DNA of 64,000 nt from Aeromonas sp. RU39B. GTDB taxonomy: Bacteria; Pseudomonadota; Gammaproteobacteria; Enterobacterales; Aeromonadaceae. The stretch lies in the NCBI RefSeq assembly GCF_900156095.1, contig NZ_FTMJ01000018.1, positions 1 through 64,000 of the forward strand, read 5' to 3'. Made by a program: the position numbers and the translations under genes. Shown here one piece after another: positions 49,643 to 58,267 of the stretch. The notes under the pieces are model-generated. The model did not search any database, had not been told where the DNA came from, and saw nothing but the letters and a program-made list of their open reading frames with translations. Each line of letters begins with the position of its first letter. The stretch's first letter is position 1.

Positions 49643-50590
49643 ATGGATACCCCGCTCGCCCGTCTCGATCTCAATCTGCTCACCGTGTTTGATGTGTTGA
49701 TGCAGGAACGCCATGTCACCCGCGCGGCCGAGCGGCTGCACCTCTCCCAATCCACCGTCAGCCATGCCTTGGCCCGCCTGCGGCAGGCGCTGGACGATCC
49801 TTTGTTTGTGATGACCCGGCGCGAGATGGTGCCCACCGAACGGGCGCGGGCATTGGCAGGGCCGGTGCGTATCGCTCTGGCCACGCTCGAGCAGGGGTTA
49901 CGGCAGACCGATGCTTTCGATCCGGCGACCGCACGGCGGGTGTTTCGCCTTGCCACGCCTGGCTCGGTGGAGCATGGATTGCTACCGGCCATGGTCGAAC
50001 GCTTGTGGCAGCTGGCGCCACACTGCCGCATCGAGTTGTGCGAGCTGGCTGACAGCGACTATGAGCGGGAGCTGGAGAAGGGGGAGCTGGATCTGGTGAT
50101 CGGTTTTGCCGCCGCCAACCATTTGTCACAGCGCTTGTGGCGTGAGCCCTGGTTTTGTAATCCGTTGGTCTGTCTCTCGCCGCTGGATAGCGATGTGCCC
50201 GAGCGGGTCACGCCGCACGATCTGGCGGCTTATCCCCACATTCACACCTCAAGCTGGGGGCACAGCCAGGCCATGGTCGATCACTGGTTGGCTGAGCAGG
50301 GGATGACGCGGGAGCTGGGGGTGCGGGTTCCCAGTTTTATGGCCGTGCCACAGCTGATGGCCAGCGGGCGCTATCTGGTGGTCGTGCCTGAGCTGATCGG
50401 CCGTTACTTCTGCCAGCACTATCCGCTGCAGCAGTATCCGCTGGAGCCCGAGCTGCCGATCCTTTACGTCATGGCCGGCCACCCGTTGAGCAATCACGAC
50501 AGCGCGATCTGCTGGTTGCGCGCGCAGTTGCATCAGTTGGCGGAAGAGCGCTTCGGGCCGTTGCCACCCGGTGTCAGCGCGCAGGCGTGA
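49643..50590 (+). CDS. LysR-family transcriptional regulator
   Basis: A 315-residue LysR protein of the NodD/LeuO-like branch. The N-terminal winged helix-turn-helix (DLNLLTVFDVLMQERHVTRA with AERLHLSQSTVSHALARLRQ) is followed by an effector domain with VFRLATPGSVEHGLLPAMVE. It is divergent from the EamA transporter gene across a 90-base spacer, so it likely controls that gene and itself. Confidence 0.88.
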   Translation: MDTPLARLDLNLLTVFDVLMQERHVTRAAERLHLSQSTVSHALARLRQALDDPLFVMTRREMVPTERARALAGPVRIALATLEQGLRQTDAFDPATARRVFRLATPGSVEHGLLPAMVERLWQLAPHCRIELCELADSDYERELEKGELDLVIGFAAANHLSQRLWREPWFCNPLVCLSPLDSDVPERVTPHDLAAYPHIHTSSWGHSQAMVDHWLAEQGMTRELGVRVPSFMAVPQLMASGRYLVVVPELIGRYFCQHYPLQQYPLEPELPILYVMAGHPLSNHDSAICWLRAQLHQLAEERFGPLPPGVSAQA

Positions 50591-50619
50591 CAACCGGTGG
50601 CAGATGATGGGCGGCTGGA

Positions 50620-51054
50620 CTATTTCTGCAGCGGCACGACCAGCAGGTCGCAGGGGACAGTATTCATCAACTGGCGCGCGCTTGAGGTAAGCAGGCTCCA
50701 GAAACTCTGGCGGTGGCCACACACCAGCAGGTCGACTTCATAGTCGCGCACGGCCTGATTGACCCGCTCGCTCAGGTCGCCACAGATCACCAGTTTCTTC
50801 TCGATGGGGAAGTCGACACAGGAGAGGAACGCTTCGAGCTTCTCCTTGGCTTCGGCAATCACCTGATCCTGCACGTTGTCGATGTCGATATCGATCATCT
50901 CGGTGTAGAGATCCTTAAGATCGACGTCAACGTGGATAACGGACAGTTTGGCTCCGTTGGAGCGGGCACGATCCACCGCCTTTTCAATGACCTTGCGGTT
51001 GTCTTCCGAAAGATCGATGGCTGCCAGAACGTGTTTGTAATAGGTCCCACTCAT
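50620..51054 (-). CDS. uspA: Universal stress protein A
   Basis: A 144-residue Usp-fold protein, the E. coli UspA length, with YKHVLAAIDLSEDN at the start, the IHVDVDLKDLYTEMID segment and LLVCGHRQSFWSLLTSSARQ near the end. The last motif lacks the G-x2-G-x9-G(S/T) ATP loop of other Usps, as in non-ATP-binding UspA. Its promoter should lie in 51055-51200, whose content is otherwise unremarkable. Confidence 0.92.
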   Translation of the reverse strand: MSGTYYKHVLAAIDLSEDNRKVIEKAVDRARSNGAKLSVIHVDVDLKDLYTEMIDIDIDNVQDQVIAEAKEKLEAFLSCVDFPIEKKLVICGDLSERVNQAVRDYEVDLLVCGHRQSFWSLLTSSARQLMNTVPCDLLVVPLQK

Positions 51055-51200
51055 GGCTCACTCCCTCTCCCTAGAACGGTCTCTGATGAAACTCCAGACT
51101 ATTGTGCGCTTCTGACACCCTGATGACCATGCCCTTTGTCACCCCTGACAGGGTGTGTCGAAACTTTGAACAGATATTTGAAGCCGCTCACATCAACCTA

Positions 51201-51229
51201 TTGTGGTCGGATCTGCCGCAGCATACTAT
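51201..51229 (+). promoter_or_regulatory. Candidate promoter of fabV
   Basis: TTGTGG and TACTAT are spaced by 17 bases in the 318-base gene-free stretch 51055-51372. Transcription would start near 51236, giving a leader of about 137 bases. Apart from this, a hairpin at 51285 and a small CACCC/GGGTG hairpin near 51138-51155, I see nothing in that stretch. Confidence 0.4.
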
Positions 51230-51284
51230 CTGCGCAGTGCACCGCAATGGGCATGCAACAATAAAAGCATCTGAATACCGCTTT

Positions 51285-51312
51285 GGGGAGCAACATGCTC
51301 CCCATTTGTTTT
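51285..51312 (+). terminator. Terminator-like hairpin in the fabV leader
   Basis: GGGGAGCA (51285-51292) and TGCTCCCC (51296-51303) form a perfect 8-bp stem, followed by the T-rich ATTTGTTTTC. It lies between the likely promoter and fabV, so it could act as an attenuator or end a short RNA of about 75 bases. Confidence 0.55.
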
Positions 51313-51372
51313 CTAGGTTTCCCTTCCTTATTGTTGATGACGGTTTCTTCGCCGGCTTGCAGGAGTCTTGTC

Positions 51373-52560
51373 ATGCTGATTCACCCCCAGATCCAGGGCT
51401 GTGTTGCCCGCAATTGCCACCCTCTTGGTTGCCGCGCTGCAGTGCAGCAGCAGATCGGCCGTGTGCGTGCCGCCGGGACCTTTGCCGGGCCCAAGCGGGT
51501 GCTGGTGATCGGGGCCTCTTCCGGTTTCGGGTTGGCATCGCGCATTGCGCTGACGTTTGGGGCTGGCGCCGACACCATCGGCATCTCGTTCGAGCGTGGA
51601 CCGTCTGACAAGGGGCTCGGCAGTGCCGGCTGGTACAACAACATCTGGTTTCGAGAGGCGGCCGAGCAGGAGGGGCGGGTTGCCATCAACCTGCTGGGCG
51701 ATGCGTTCTCCAACCCCATGCGTGAGCAGGCGATCGCTGCTGTGCGCCAACATCTCGGGCAGGTTGATCTGGTGGTCTATTCGCTGGCAAGCGGCCTGCG
51801 CGTGTTGGCCGATGGCACACAGGTGCGTTCCACCCTGAAAACGACCGGCCAGCCCTTTACCGGGTTGGGCTATGACATCGAGCACGATGCGCTGGTGGCG
51901 CAGACCTTGCCGGTCGCCAGCGAGCAGGAGATCCGCGACACCGTGACCGTGATGGGCGGTGAGGATTGGCAAGTCTGGATGCAGGCGCTGCAGCAGGCCG
52001 ATTGTCTCGCGCCCGGCGCCCAGACGGTAGCTTACTCCTACATCGGTCCTGAGCTGACCTATCCCATCTATCGGGATGGCACCATCGGCTATGCCAAGGC
52101 TCATCTGCATGCTGCCGCCGACAGTATCAACCTGCAACTGGCTGGCATTGGCGGTCACGCCTGGGTGGCGGTGTGCAAGGCGCTGGTGACCAAGGCCAGT
52201 ACGTTTATTCCGGTGTTGCCGGTGTATCTGGCGATATTGATGCAAGAGATGAAGGCGCGTGGCACCCACGAAGGGTGCATCGAGCAGATGCAACGTCTGT
52301 TTTCGGACAAGATGTATGGCGCTCGTGGCGTTGTGGCCGATGGTGAGCGGCTGATCCGGATGGATGACTACGAACTCGACCCGGCGCTGCAAGCGGTGGT
52401 GGCGGAGCGCTGGTCGCATCTCTCCCCCGCGACATTTCGCCAGCTGGGCGATATTGCCGGTCTGCGGCAGGAGTTTATGGCGCTCAACGGTTTTGGTTTG
52501 GCCGGGATGGATTATCAGGCCGAGGTCTCGCTTGAGATGTTACAAACTCTACGCCCTTAA
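51373..52560 (+). CDS. fabV: Enoyl-[acyl-carrier-protein] reductase FabV
   Basis: A 395-residue FabV-type reductase that carries out the last step of fatty-acid elongation with NADH, intrinsically resistant to triclosan. The active-site Y-x8-K is Y233 and K242 in IYRDGTIGYAK. The NAD-binding VLVIGASSGFGLASRIAL is near residue 40. The ATG at 51373 is chosen because AGGAG lies 7 bases upstream and because MLIHPQIQGCVARNCHPLGC matches the family N-terminus. No FabI is seen nearby. Confidence 0.95.
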   Translation: MLIHPQIQGCVARNCHPLGCRAAVQQQIGRVRAAGTFAGPKRVLVIGASSGFGLASRIALTFGAGADTIGISFERGPSDKGLGSAGWYNNIWFREAAEQEGRVAINLLGDAFSNPMREQAIAAVRQHLGQVDLVVYSLASGLRVLADGTQVRSTLKTTGQPFTGLGYDIEHDALVAQTLPVASEQEIRDTVTVMGGEDWQVWMQALQQADCLAPGAQTVAYSYIGPELTYPIYRDGTIGYAKAHLHAAADSINLQLAGIGGHAWVAVCKALVTKASTFIPVLPVYLAILMQEMKARGTHEGCIEQMQRLFSDKMYGARGVVADGERLIRMDDYELDPALQAVVAERWSHLSPATFRQLGDIAGLRQEFMALNGFGLAGMDYQAEVSLEMLQTLRP

Positions 52561-52634
52561 GTTATCGGTGATGACTTGATTCCCCACAGAGGGGCGGCGA
52601 CAATCGATAGACACCATCTAGCGGAGAGATCACC

Positions 52635-53162
52635 ATGCTGGCCCAAGCCATGATCGACAAACTGAACGAGCAGATTAATCTGGAGTTTTACTCCTCCAAT
52701 CTCTATCTGCAGATGAGCGCCTGGTGCGCGGACCGCGGCTTTGAAGGTGCGTCTGACTTCCTGCGTCAACACGCGGTCGAGGAGCGTCAGCACATGGAGC
52801 GCCTGTTTACTTATGTGAGTGAAACCGGTGCGCTGCCCAAGCTCGGCGCCATCAGTGCCCCGCCGCACGAGTTTGATTCTCTGGGCGCCGTATTTCGTGC
52901 CACGCTGGAGCACGAATACCACATCACCAAGTGCATCAACGAGTTGGCACATGTGGCCTTTACCTCTCACGACTACTCCACGTTTAACTTCCTGCAGTGG
53001 TACGTGGCCGAGCAGCATGAAGAAGAGAAGCTGTTCAAGAGCATCGTCGATCGCCTGACCCTGGTGGGTGAAGATGGCAAGGGACTCTACTTCATCGACA
53101 AGGAGCTGGCCGAGCAGGCCAAGGGCACCTCGACCAGCATCATGGACAGCACCAACGCCTGA
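52635..53162 (+). CDS. ftnA: Ferritin (FtnA-type iron storage)
   Basis: A 175-residue non-haem ferritin. The ferroxidase ligands are visible in [29 protein letters not shown], and the C-terminal half with [11 protein letters not shown]. It self-assembles into a 24-mer shell that stores iron as ferric mineral. There is no haem-binding methionine pattern of bacterioferritin. A strong terminator follows. Confidence 0.94.
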   Translation: MLAQAMIDKLNEQINLEFYSSNLYLQMSAWCADRGFEGASDFLRQHAVEERQHMERLFTYVSETGALPKLGAISAPPHEFDSLGAVFRATLEHEYHITKCINELAHVAFTSHDYSTFNFLQWYVAEQHEEEKLFKSIVDRLTLVGEDGKGLYFIDKELAEQAKGTSTSIMDSTNA

Positions 53163-53195
53163 GACGTGCACGGCGAGTGACCAGCCAGTACAATG

Positions 53196-53225
53196 ACGGC
53201 CCCTTTTGTGGGCCGTTTTCTTTTT
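53196..53225 (+). terminator. Terminator after ftnA
   Basis: ACGGCCC (53196-53202) pairs with GGGCCGT (53210-53216) and is followed by TTTCTTTTT. Confidence 0.85.
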
Positions 53226-53239
53226 GATGGGTGATGATG

Positions 53240-54424
53240 ATGAAGCAGGTTGATGTGGTGGTGATCGGTGCGGGTGCGTCCGGCTTGATGTGTGCGGCGC
53301 AGGCCGGTTATCGCGGACGCTCGGTGCTGCTGCTCGACAATGCCAAAAAGCCGGGTCGCAAGATCCTGATTAGTGGCGGTGGCCGCTGCAACTTCACCAA
53401 CATGCAGGCCAACCATCAGGCCTATCTCAGCCACAATGCCCACTTCTGCAAGTCGGCGCTGGCCCGTTTTACCGCGCAGGATTTTGTCGAACTGGCTGAC
53501 CGCCACGGTGTTGCTTATCACGAAAAAACCCTGGGCCAGCTCTTTTGCGACGAAAGCGCCAAGGAGATCGTCGATCTGCTGCTCACCGAATGCGACTGGG
53601 CGGGGGTGACTTTGCAGACTCACACCGAGATCCTGGCGGTGCACAAGCGTGATGATGGCTTTCTGTTGGAGACCAGCCAGGGTGAGGTGAGCTGCTCTTC
53701 GCTGGTGGTGGCCACCGGCGGTCTCTCCATGCCCAAGCTCGGCGCCACGCCGTTTGGCTATCGCCTGGCCGAGCAGTTTGGCCTCAAGGTCTTGCCGACT
53801 CGCGCCGGACTGGTGCCATTTACCCTGCATCAGGCGGACAAAGACGCCTTTGCCGATCTCTCCGGGGTGAGTTTTGAGGTGGAAGTGACGGCCGAAGATG
53901 GTACCCGTTTTCGTGAGGCGATGCTGATTACCCACCGCGGACTCTCCGGTCCGGCCATGCTGCAAATCTCCTCATTCTGGCTGCCGGGGCAGGCGCTCTC
54001 TATCAACCTGCTGCCGGGGCGTGATATTGCCGCCACCTTGCAGGCATGGGTCAATGCCAACCCGGCGCAGGAGCTCAAGACGGTGCTCTCCCGTGAGCTG
54101 CCCAAGCGTTTTGTCGAGAAGCTGATCGAGCTCGGCCAGCTGCAGAGCAAACCACTGCGGCAGTACAACGCACCGGAGCTGGCCGCCGTGGCGGCGTTGC
54201 TGGGCGGCTGGACGGTGCGACCGAACGGCACCGAAGGGTATCGCACTGCGGAAGTGACGCTGGGGGGGGTCGATACCGACGAGCTCTCCTCCAAGACCAT
54301 GGAGGCGCGCAAGGTGGCGGGGCTCTATTTCGTCGGCGAGGTGGTGGATGTCACCGGCTGGCTCGGGGGCTACAACTTCCAGTGGGCCTGGGCATCGGGC
54401 TGGGTGGCGGGTCAGTTCTGCTAA
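53240..54424 (+). CDS. yhiN: FAD-dependent oxidoreductase, YhiN/HI0933 family
   Basis: A 394-residue flavoprotein. The FAD-binding VVVIGAGASGLMCAAQAG is at the start, then KKPGRKILISGGGRCNFTN, the family signature, and a C-terminal FAD loop GEVVDVTGWLGGYNFQWAWASG. The physiological substrate is not known for the family in proteobacteria. Four tandem start codons (GTG ATG ATG ATG) lie at 53231-53242; the last ATG is chosen arbitrarily. The ypdA gene begins 30 bases after it. Confidence 0.86.
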   Translation: MKQVDVVVIGAGASGLMCAAQAGYRGRSVLLLDNAKKPGRKILISGGGRCNFTNMQANHQAYLSHNAHFCKSALARFTAQDFVELADRHGVAYHEKTLGQLFCDESAKEIVDLLLTECDWAGVTLQTHTEILAVHKRDDGFLLETSQGEVSCSSLVVATGGLSMPKLGATPFGYRLAEQFGLKVLPTRAGLVPFTLHQADKDAFADLSGVSFEVEVTAEDGTRFREAMLITHRGLSGPAMLQISSFWLPGQALSINLLPGRDIAATLQAWVNANPAQELKTVLSRELPKRFVEKLIELGQLQSKPLRQYNAPELAAVAALLGGWTVRPNGTEGYRTAEVTLGGVDTDELSSKTMEARKVAGLYFVGEVVDVTGWLGGYNFQWAWASGWVAGQFC

Positions 54425-54454
54425 ACGCCACTTTGCGGTGGGGAGGAGAAAGGG

Positions 54455-56128
54455 ATGTTTGAGCATGTGATGATGTTGCTGGCGGTGTTTGAGCGCGCCG
54501 CCCTGATGCTGATGACGCTGTTTTTCCTCACCCGCATCTGGCCGTTCCAGCATCTGTTTCAAAAACGCGATCACTCGCCGCTCGAGCTTGGGCTGGTGTC
54601 GGTGCTGTTTTGCGCCTTTGCGGTCTTTAGCACCTACACGGGTCTGCCGGTGGATGGAGCGCTGGTCAATGTGCGAATCATCGCGGTGCTGGCGGGCGGC
54701 ATTCTGTTTGGTCCCTGGGTCGGCATTCCGGCGGGGATCGTCTCCGGGGTTCACCGTTATCTGATTGATATCGATGGTTATACTTCGCTTCCTTGCCTGC
54801 TCAGTAGTGTGACCGCCGGGGTGCTCTCGACGATGATCCACCTGCGGGTGCGCAAGTCGATGCTCTGGTTTTACGGGATTTTGGCAGGCATGGTTTGCGA
54901 AGGGCTCACCATGCTGCTGATTTTCCTGCTGACTGAGCCACACTCGATCGCTATCGACATCATCCATCGGATTGCCATGCCGATGATTGTCGGCAGCGTC
55001 TGTATCGGGCTGATCGTCCGGTTGGTGCAGGATCTGGATGACGAGAAAGAGCTGATTGCTGCCAAGCAGGCCAAGTTGGCGCTGGAAGTGGCCAACAAAA
55101 CGCTGCCCTTTTTCCGCGACCTGACCCGCCCCGCGTTGGCACAGGTGTGCGACATCATCCGCAGCGAGATCGACGCCGACGCGGTGGCGATTACCGATAC
55201 CCATGACGTGCTGGCCTATGCCGGGGCGGGCAAGGAGTACTATCAGCTCGACGGACATGATGCCATCAGCGAGATGACCCGCCAGGTGATCATGTCGGGG
55301 CAGATCGTTATCAATAACGAGTTACAGCAGTATCACCTGGCCGATTTCCACTCGGTGATCCTGATCCCGCTGCGGGAAAACGGCACCGTGACCGGTACGC
55401 TCAAGATCTTCTACCGACGCACCCACCGCATTACCAGCTCACTGCGCGAGATGGCTGTCGGCCTCTCCCAGCTCATCTCGACCCAGATGGAGGTATCGCG
55501 CATCGAGCAGTTGCAAGAGGCGACCCGCAAGGCTGAGTTCAGTGCCTTGCAGAGCAAGATCAATCCGCACTTCCTGTTTAATGCTCTCAACGCTATCTCG
55601 TCACTGATCCGCATTGAGCCGGGCAAGGCACGCCAGTTGATTGCCAATCTGGCTGACTATTTGCGCTATAACCTGTCGCGCGGTGATGAGCTGATCGACA
55701 TCGACAGCGAGCTGCAGCAGGTGCGTGACTATGTGGCGATTGAACAGGCGCGCTTTGGCAATAAGCTGACGGTGGAGTTTGATCTCGACGAGGTGGATAT
55801 CAAGGTGCCCAGCCTGCTGTTACAGCCGCTGGTGGAGAACGCGATCTTGCACGGCATTCAGCCGCGCAGTGCGCCGGGCAAGGTGACCATCGAGGTACGC
55901 CAGCTAGCCGGCGGGGTACGGGTGGCGGTGCGTGACAGCGGTTACGGCATCAGTCAGGAGGTGATCGATAATCTGGCGGCCGGTACGGTCAACAGCGACA
56001 GCATTGGCCTCACCAACGTACACCAGCGTTTGACCCTGCTCTATGGCTCCGGCCTGCAGCTGCACCGGTTGGAGCCGGGTACCGAGGTCTGTTTTTATCT
56101 GCCTGATCCTGCGCATCAGCCGGCCTGA
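54455..56128 (+). CDS. ypdA: LytS-family sensor histidine kinase YpdA (pyruvate sensing)
   Basis: A 557-residue sensor with the 5TM-LYT membrane domain (residues about 1-190), a GAF domain (about 225-350), and a LytS-type kinase core. The phosphorylatable histidine is H372 in SKINPHFLFNALNAISS, and the ATPase N-box is LLQPLVENAILHGIQP. The N-terminus, MMLLAVFERAALMLMTLFFL with NVRIIAVLAGGILFGPWVG, matches E. coli YpdA rather than YehU. YpdA (PyrS) responds to external pyruvate through YpdB. It is 11 bases from ypdB. Confidence 0.9.
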   Translation: MFEHVMMLLAVFERAALMLMTLFFLTRIWPFQHLFQKRDHSPLELGLVSVLFCAFAVFSTYTGLPVDGALVNVRIIAVLAGGILFGPWVGIPAGIVSGVHRYLIDIDGYTSLPCLLSSVTAGVLSTMIHLRVRKSMLWFYGILAGMVCEGLTMLLIFLLTEPHSIAIDIIHRIAMPMIVGSVCIGLIVRLVQDLDDEKELIAAKQAKLALEVANKTLPFFRDLTRPALAQVCDIIRSEIDADAVAITDTHDVLAYAGAGKEYYQLDGHDAISEMTRQVIMSGQIVINNELQQYHLADFHSVILIPLRENGTVTGTLKIFYRRTHRITSSLREMAVGLSQLISTQMEVSRIEQLQEATRKAEFSALQSKINPHFLFNALNAISSLIRIEPGKARQLIANLADYLRYNLSRGDELIDIDSELQQVRDYVAIEQARFGNKLTVEFDLDEVDIKVPSLLLQPLVENAILHGIQPRSAPGKVTIEVRQLAGGVRVAVRDSGYGISQEVIDNLAAGTVNSDSIGLTNVHQRLTLLYGSGLQLHRLEPGTEVCFYLPDPAHQPA

Positions 56129-56139
56129 AGGGAGTTCCT

Positions 56140-56874
56140 ATGCTCAAAGCGATTGTGGTGGAAGACGAATACCTGGCACGGGAAGAGCTCGCCTATCTGA
56201 TCCGTACCCACAGCAGTATCGAGATTATCGCCAGTTTTGAAGATGGGCTGGAGGCGTTCAAATTTTTGCAGGATCACGAGGTGGATCTGGTGTTTCTCGA
56301 CATCCAGATCCCGGCCATTGATGGGGTGATGCTGGCGCGCAATCTGCGCAAATCCTCCCATCCGCCGGAGGTGGTGTTTGTCACCGCCCACAAGGAGTTT
56401 GCGGTGGATGCTTTCGAGCTGGAGGCGTTTGATTACATTCTCAAACCCTACAACGAGACCCGCATCATCCACCTGCTGCAGAAGCTGGAACAAGCCGCAC
56501 CAGCCAAGCCGGTGATGGCGCTGGAAGAGCCGGTGGCAGCAAGACGGCACACCGTAAACCTGACCAAGGGCGAGCGGATTGTGGTCACACCATGTGACGA
56601 GATCTACTACGCCGAGGCGGACGAGAAGCTGACCCATGTTTATACCCGGCATGATCGCTTCGTGCTGACCATGAGCATCAGTGATTTTATTGCGCGGCTC
56701 CCTGCCGAAGGGTTCTTTCGCTGCCACCGCTCCTATTGCGTCAACATCAACCGTATTCGTGAAATCGTGCCCTGGTTCAACAGCACCTATCTCATCCGGC
56801 TGCATGACTTGCCGGCCGAAATCCCGGTCAGTCGCAGCAACATCAAGGCGTTCCGTCAGCTGATGCAACTCTAG
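56140..56874 (+). CDS. ypdB: LytTR-family response regulator YpdB
   Basis: A 244-residue regulator. The receiver domain (residues 1-115) has the acidic pocket IVVEDEYLAREE and phosphoacceptor D54 in VFLDIQIPAIDG. A LytTR DNA-binding domain spans about residues 138-240 (FFRCHRSYCVNINRIREIVP). YpdB (PyrR) in E. coli binds direct repeats in front of yhjX and activates it. Here yhjX is the very next gene, and a repeat of the right spacing sits in the spacer. Confidence 0.9.
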   Translation: MLKAIVVEDEYLAREELAYLIRTHSSIEIIASFEDGLEAFKFLQDHEVDLVFLDIQIPAIDGVMLARNLRKSSHPPEVVFVTAHKEFAVDAFELEAFDYILKPYNETRIIHLLQKLEQAAPAKPVMALEEPVAARRHTVNLTKGERIVVTPCDEIYYAEADEKLTHVYTRHDRFVLTMSISDFIARLPAEGFFRCHRSYCVNINRIREIVPWFNSTYLIRLHDLPAEIPVSRSNIKAFRQLMQL

Positions 56875-56875
56875 C

Positions 56876-56906
56876 TGCAGTTCATTCCTCCCGATCTGCA
56901 GTTCAT
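56876..56906 (+). promoter_or_regulatory. Direct repeat, probable YpdB-binding site
   Basis: TGCAGTTCAT occurs twice (56876-56885 and 56897-56906) separated by 11 bases, a 21-bp period. In E. coli, YpdB is reported to bind GGCATTTCAT-N11-GGCATTTCAT at the yhjX promoter; each half here matches at 8 of 10 positions with the same spacer. A possible -10 (TACAGT) follows at 56940. Confidence 0.8.
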
Positions 56907-57000
56907 GCCTTTTCTCGCCGGCATGAGCTGCCTCCCACTTACAGTGAGCACCATAGAACGGGGATCGACCCCGTCCCTGATGTCACAGTGAGTAGGAACC

Positions 57001-58197
57001 ATGAACCATCACACATCGAATCGCACCCGGGTTCTGACCCTGGTCGGCACCATCATCACCCAGTTTGCACTCGGCTCTGTTTACACCTGGAGTCTGTTTA
57101 ACGCCCGCCTTTCCGACAAGCTGGATGAACCGGTTAGCCAGGTCGCCTTTGCCTTCGGCCTGCTCAGTCTGGCATTGGCGGTGGCCTCATCGTTGGCAGG
57201 TAAACTGCAGGAGCGATTCGGCGTGCGCAAGGTCACCCTCGGGGCCGGCATTCTGCTGGGGCTGGGTTTTTTCTGTACCGCCCAGGCCAGCAATCTGGCG
57301 ATGCTCTATCTGTGTGCCGGCATTCTGGTCGGTTTTGCCGACGGTACGGGCTATCTGCTGACGCTCTCTAACTGCGTGAAGTGGTTCCCAGAGCGCAAGG
57401 GGTTGGTCTCGGCCTGTGCCATCGGCGCCTACGGTCTCGGCAGCCTCGGTTTCAAGTATGTGAACATGCTGCTGCTGTCGCGCACCGGGCTGGAGACCAC
57501 CTTTCAGCTATGGGGCGTGATTGCCATGGCGCTGGTGATGGTCGGTGCATTTTTGATGAAGGATGCTCCGCGGCAGGAGAGTGCCAGCCAGATGGCCGGC
57601 GCTCGTGACTTCACACTGGCAGAAGCGATGCGCAAGCCGCAGTACTGGATGTTGGCGTTGATGTTCCTGACTGCCTGCATGAGCGGCCTGTATGTGATCG
57701 GCGTGGCCAAGGATATCGGTGAGAAGATGGTGAGCCTGCCAGCCGCCGTTGCCGCCAATGCGGTCGCGGTGATCGCCATGGCCAACCTGGGTGGTCGTCT
57801 GGTGCTGGGGATCTTGTCAGACAAGATGCCACGTATTCGGGTGATATCGCTGGCACAGCTCATCACGTTGGCAGGTATGACACTGCTGCTGTTTGTGCCG
57901 CTCAATGCCAACCTGTTTTTTGCTGCCGTTGCCTGCATTGCTTTCAGCTTTGGCGGCACCATCACCGTCTATCCATCGCTGGTGAGTGACTTCTTCGGTC
58001 TGAACAACCTGACCAAGAACTACGGGGTGATTTACCTGGGCTTCGGCTTTGGCAGCATCATCGGCTCCATCGTTGCTTCCCTGTTTGGCGGCTTTATGGC
58101 GACGTTTAACCTGATTCTGGTGTTGCTGGTGGTGGCGCTGGTGCTCTCCCTCACCATCCGCTTGCCCACTCCGGCGCTGACGGCCGAGCAAGCCTGA
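57001..58197 (+). CDS. yhjX: MFS transporter YhjX, YpdAB target
   Basis: A 398-residue major facilitator with twelve transmembrane segments, in the oxalate/formate antiporter group. The sequence follows E. coli YhjX nearly without gaps (TLVGTIITQFALGSVYTWSL, GYLLTLSNCVKWFPERKGL, MLALMFLTACMSGLYVIGVA). YhjX is induced by pyruvate through YpdAB, and its transported substrate is not firmly established. It follows ypdB after a 126-base spacer with the repeat. A terminator ends the unit. Confidence 0.92.
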   Translation: MNHHTSNRTRVLTLVGTIITQFALGSVYTWSLFNARLSDKLDEPVSQVAFAFGLLSLALAVASSLAGKLQERFGVRKVTLGAGILLGLGFFCTAQASNLAMLYLCAGILVGFADGTGYLLTLSNCVKWFPERKGLVSACAIGAYGLGSLGFKYVNMLLLSRTGLETTFQLWGVIAMALVMVGAFLMKDAPRQESASQMAGARDFTLAEAMRKPQYWMLALMFLTACMSGLYVIGVAKDIGEKMVSLPAAVAANAVAVIAMANLGGRLVLGILSDKMPRIRVISLAQLITLAGMTLLLFVPLNANLFFAAVACIAFSFGGTITVYPSLVSDFFGLNNLTKNYGVIYLGFGFGSIIGSIVASLFGGFMATFNLILVLLVVALVLSLTIRLPTPALTAEQA

Positions 58198-58220
58198 TCA
58201 TTTCGCCATCGCAAGCAAAA

Positions 58221-58256
58221 GCAAAGACCCGGGCATCTGCTCGGGTCTTTGCTTTG
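58221..58256. terminator. Bidirectional terminator between yhjX and purK
   Basis: GCAAAGACCCG (58221-58231) pairs with CGGGTCTTTGC (58242-58252). A and T tracts flank it, and it ends two convergent genes. Confidence 0.8.
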
Positions 58257-58267
58257 GGGATGAGATC

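Noticed and set aside
51102-51608. Plus-strand frame of 168 codons before and into fabV.
   Set aside because: It overlaps fabV in another frame and has no ribosome site; it is a shadow of the leader plus fabV.
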